The position numbers and the translations under genes are program-made. The notes beneath the pieces were generated by a model that saw nothing but the letters and a program-made list of their open reading frames with translations, was not told the DNA's origin and ran no database searches. A stretch of 64,000 bases of DNA, taken from contig NZ_BCVH01000006.1 of NCBI RefSeq assembly GCF_001591645.1, positions 62,001-126,000 of the forward strand, read 5' to 3'. Positions within the stretch are counted from its first letter, which is position 1; each line of letters opens with the position of its first letter. This stretch comes from Robertmurraya korlensis NBRC 107688. GTDB lineage: Bacteria > Bacillota > Bacilli > Bacillales > Cytobacillaceae. Positions 62,201 to 64,000 of this stretch are shown piece by piece.

Positions 62201-62773
62201 TCTGAGCGATATGAGTTCTTGCTAGAGCAGAAAAATGACCTGCAGGAAGCAAAGGATACACTTTTTCAGGTGATTGATGAAATGGACGAAGAGATGAAAA
62301 AGCGATTTGAGCAAACCTTCTATGGAATTCGTTCACATTTTGAATTTGTCTTCCAAGCGCTATTTGGTGGGGGAAGAGCGGACTTAAAGCTAACGAACCC
62401 TGAAGACTTATTAAATACAGGCGTAGAAATCGTTGCACAACCCCCAGGGAAAAAACTGCAAAATTTAGGCCTTTTATCTGGTGGCGAGCGATCACTTACA
62501 GCCATCGCTCTTTTGTTCTCTATTCTAAAAGTAAGACCTGTACCATTCTGTATTCTTGATGAAGTAGAAGCAGCCTTAGATGAGGCCAATGTGTATCGTT
62601 TTAGCCAATATTTAAAACGATACAGTGTTGAAACGCAGTTTATAGTCATTACTCACCGTAAAGGAACAATGGAAGAAGCAGATGTGCTTTACGGAGTAAC
62701 GATGCAGGAGTCGGGAGTTTCAAAGCTTGTCTCTGTTCGATTGGAAGAGACAAAAGAATTGATTGTAACGTAA
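59207..62773 (+). CDS. smc: Chromosome condensation ATPase SMC
   Basis: A 1188-residue SMC protein that, with ScpA and ScpB, loads at parS and extrudes DNA loops for chromosome segregation. Walker A is GPNGSGKSN (from residue 31). Coiled coils (about 165-500 and 670-1020) flank the hinge (about 515-640; GIEGAVAELIQVPKPYE to GGSMTGG). The C-terminal head has the signature LLSGGERSLTAIALLFSIL and Walker B FCILDEVEAALDEANV. The start is GTG 59207, after AAAGGGGGAAAA. It is 19 bp after rnc and 14 bp before ftsY. Confidence 0.98.
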   Translation: MYLKRLDVVGFKSFAERIGVDFVPGVTAVVGPNGSGKSNITDAIRWVLGEQSAKSLRGAKMEDIIFAGSDSRKALNFAEVTLTLDNEDQALPIDYNEVSVTRRVYRSGDSEFQINKQTCRLKDIIDLFMDSGLGREAFSIISQGKVEEILNSKAEERRTIFEEAAGVLKYKNRKKKAESKLTETQENLNRVSDILHELETQVEPLKIQASIAKDYLQQKEELEKIEVSVTVHEIEELHEQWEKLTNQLEQHKEDELKLSTVLQSKEANIVEMRDHMAALDESINDLQDILLHVSEELEKVEGRKEVLKERKKNASQNKEQLRKSMEEVSIKVQELTSLQLAQEESYSRMNQEVQSLKQLLKEKQEVLASFSENIEDRIESLKSDYIEILNKQASSRNELQNTEKQLGQQGVKNTRLEADNEKYLQERRVIATRKQSIEASITEVQKNLEVQVHVFREEQRSLENLKNKYQKQETQLYQAYQFLQKAKSRKDMLEEMEDDYSGFFQGVKEVLKARDGKLSGIEGAVAELIQVPKPYEVSIETALGAAMQHVVVSNEENGRKAIAYLKQNSFGRATFLPLSVIRGKSLSAGQLQALKGHPSFVGVAKELIEYEHKYEEIFSNLLGTVVITRDLKGANDLAKLLQYRCRFVTIDGDIVNPGGSMTGGAVKSNTSSLLSRKGELEELKGKLVGMEVQTHELEAQVKELKFSIATQEHKLEDIRKQGEDLRLLEQSKRGDLREIEIEEKNINEKLKIYDLDMSQFLQDQTQLSSRKLELTELLSTYAKELAELDREIQILSEKKSSQNSSKETVINEIGELKVKLAALMEQHHGLSEKLDATRSALIEYTKRHETYEEDLSLLSSEMNSSNSGEQRLEEEASKKLQDKNETISMISSRREERLKLHSTLEDAELELKELLRQHKGLIGALKDEEVKLGRLDVDLENRLSHLREEYLLSFEAAKEEFPLVLPVEEARKKVKLIRLAIEELGVVNIGAIEEYDRVSERYEFLLEQKNDLQEAKDTLFQVIDEMDEEMKKRFEQTFYGIRSHFEFVFQALFGGGRADLKLTNPEDLLNTGVEIVAQPPGKKLQNLGLLSGGERSLTAIALLFSILKVRPVPFCILDEVEAALDEANVYRFSQYLKRYSVETQFIVITHRKGTMEEADVLYGVTMQESGVSKLVSVRLEETKELIVT

Positions 62774-62787
62774 AGGACGTGTGAGTT

Positions 62788-63777
62788 TTGAGTTTTTTTA
62801 AGAAGCTAAAAGAAAAAATTACAAAGCAAACGGATACAGTAACTGAAAAGTTTAAGGATGGCTTAACCAAAACGAGAGACAATTTTTCAGGAAAAGTGAA
62901 TGATCTTGTCGCTCGCTATCGTAAAGTGGATGAAGACTTTTTCGAAGAGCTTGAAGAGATCTTAATCGGTGCCGATGTGGGTTTCGATACCGTGATGGAA
63001 CTTATTGATGAGCTAAAAATGGAAGTGAAACGTAAAAACATTCAAGACCCGGAAGCTGTACAGGCGGTCATTTCTGAGAAGCTTGTAGAGATCTACAAGG
63101 GTGACGAAGACGAAGTTAATACGATTCATATGCAGGATGGCTTAACGGTTATTTTGTTTGTTGGAGTAAATGGTGTAGGAAAAACAACGACGATTGGGAA
63201 GCTTGCTCATAAATATAAGAGTGAAGGTAAGAAAGTATTACTAGCGGCCGGAGACACTTTCCGTGCCGGTGCCATTGAACAGCTAGAGGTATGGGGAGAC
63301 CGAGTCGGAGTTGAAGTCATTAAGCAAAGCGCTGGCTCGGATCCTGCTGCTGTTATGTACGATGCCGTTCAAGCAGCAAAGTCAAGAAATGCAGATATCT
63401 TATTATGTGATACAGCTGGCCGCCTTCAGAACAAAGTAAACCTGATGAAGGAGCTTGAAAAGGTAAAGCGTGTCATAGAACGAGAAATTCCAGGTGCGCC
63501 TCACGAGGTTCTTCTCGTACTAGATGCAACGACTGGCCAAAACGCGATGGTACAAGCAAAAACTTTCAAGGAAGCAACAGACGTTAGCGGAATTGTGTTA
63601 ACAAAGCTTGATGGAACAGCTAAGGGCGGGATTGTGTTAGCAATTCGTAACGAACTACAAATTCCAGTAAAGTTTGTGGGACTAGGTGAAAAAATGGATG
63701 ATCTTCAACAATTCGATGCTGAGCAATATGTGTATGGGTTGTTTGCGGACTTAGTCGATAAGGAATTACAAGAGTAG
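62788..63777 (+). CDS. ftsY: Signal recognition particle receptor FtsY
   Basis: A 329-residue SRP receptor GTPase that docks ribosome-nascent chain complexes at SecYEG. A short basic N-terminal region ([21 protein letters not shown]) replaces the long acidic domain of E. coli. The NG domain has [16 protein letters not shown] (about residues 125-140), [23 protein letters not shown] and the closing [15 protein letters not shown]. The start is TTG 62788 after AAAGGACG. The SRP partner ffh probably follows ylxM beyond the window. Confidence 0.96.
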   Translation: MSFFKKLKEKITKQTDTVTEKFKDGLTKTRDNFSGKVNDLVARYRKVDEDFFEELEEILIGADVGFDTVMELIDELKMEVKRKNIQDPEAVQAVISEKLVEIYKGDEDEVNTIHMQDGLTVILFVGVNGVGKTTTIGKLAHKYKSEGKKVLLAAGDTFRAGAIEQLEVWGDRVGVEVIKQSAGSDPAAVMYDAVQAAKSRNADILLCDTAGRLQNKVNLMKELEKVKRVIEREIPGAPHEVLLVLDATTGQNAMVQAKTFKEATDVSGIVLTKLDGTAKGGIVLAIRNELQIPVKFVGLGEKMDDLQQFDAEQYVYGLFADLVDKELQE

Positions 63778-63783
63778 GTGAGT

Positions 63784-63816
63784 AAAAGTCCGGGTGAAAA
63801 TACCCGGGCTTTTTCT
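63784..63816 (+). terminator. Terminator of ftsY
   Basis: AAAAGTCCGGGT pairs with ACCCGGGCTTTT (one G-T pair), followed by Ts. Confidence 0.88.
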
Positions 63817-63835
63817 TTGAAACACGTGGTCTGTC

Positions 63836-63864
63836 TTGACATTAAACCCCTCTGTGTGTAAACT
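63836..63864 (+). promoter_or_regulatory. Sigma-A promoter of ylxM
   Basis: TTGACA (63836-63841) and TAAACT (63859-63864) lie 17 bp apart, just before the ylxM start. Confidence 0.75.
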
Positions 63865-63906
63865 ATTGTATGTAAAGGCTTTTCACTTAACAAAGGGGGA
63901 TGAGCG

Positions 63907-64000
63907 ATGCTGGAGAAAACAAATAGGATGAATTATTTGTATGACTTTTATCAGTCATTACTTACTCCTAAGCAGCAAAGCTATATGTCCCTGTATTATT
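63907..64000 (+). CDS. ylxM: Helix-turn-helix protein YlxM (3' end outside window)
   Basis: The first 31 residues are visible, beginning [20 protein letters not shown] and continuing [11 protein letters not shown]. This is the typical start of YlxM, a sigma-70 region-4-like DNA-binding protein (UPF0122) always found beside ffh and thought to modulate SRP genes. ATG 63907 follows AAAGGGGGATGAG. The frame is still open at the window end. Confidence 0.93.
   Translation, partial: MLEKTNRMNYLYDFYQSLLTPKQQSYMSLYY

Overview
The window is core chromosome of a low-GC, endospore-forming member of the Bacillaceae. The evidence is the gene order, which follows the Bacillus subtilis chromosome from ylxW to ylxM almost gene for gene, together with sporulation genes (spoIIGA, sigE, sigG, spoVM), PyrR attenuators, an isoleucine T-box and a FapR operator. 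The genus cannot be fixed from the sequence alone. All genes except rqcH (28414-30123) and rpmB (48122-48310) lie on the + strand.

Layout. 1-4089: end of the division and cell wall cluster (ylxW, ylxX, sbp, ftsA, ftsZ). 4326-6981: the sporulation sigma operon (spoIIGA protease, pro-sigma-E, sigma-G). 6982-7392: a gene-free block with stacked hairpins, a GC-rich palindromic repeat and a 19-bp direct duplication, placed where B. subtilis has ylmA. 7393-11436: the ylm/sepF/divIVA division-site cluster. 11485-15611: T-box, ileS, ylyA, lspA. 15586-28323: a pseudouridine synthase, then the whole pyrimidine operon pyrR-P-B-C-AA-AB-K-D-F-E under three PyrR-responsive attenuators. 28414-33944: rqcH (reverse strand), a calcium P-type ATPase and yloC. 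34004-47759: remA, gmk, rpoZ, coaBC, priA, def, fmt, rsmB, rlmN, prpC, prkC, rsgA, rpe, thiN. 47854-54572: the 26-residue spoVM, rpmB, yloU, fakA-like yloV, serine dehydratase, recG. 54683-58257: FapR-controlled fatty acid and phospholipid synthesis (fapR, plsX, fabD, fabG, acpP). 58408-64000: rnc, smc, ftsY and the start of ylxM.

How the genes work together. The first 16 kb couples septum assembly (FtsA, FtsZ, SepF, DivIVA) with the sporulation switch (SpoIIGA activating sigma-E, then sigma-G). The pyr operon makes UMP from bicarbonate, glutamine and aspartate, and each attenuator lets PyrR stop transcription when UMP is plentiful. The block from gmk to thiN combines nucleotide and cofactor synthesis, initiator-tRNA formylation and deformylation, rRNA modification, ribosome assembly and Ser/Thr signalling. 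RqcH and YlmH both belong to bacterial ribosome-associated quality control.

I found no prophage, CRISPR array, transposase, toxin-antitoxin or defence locus, no rRNA or tRNA gene, and no novel protein system. The less ordinary signals are regulatory or structural: the block at 6982-7392, the translation-damping hairpin in front of sigG, the 22-bp-spaced spoIIGA promoter and a Spo0A-type box at divIVA.
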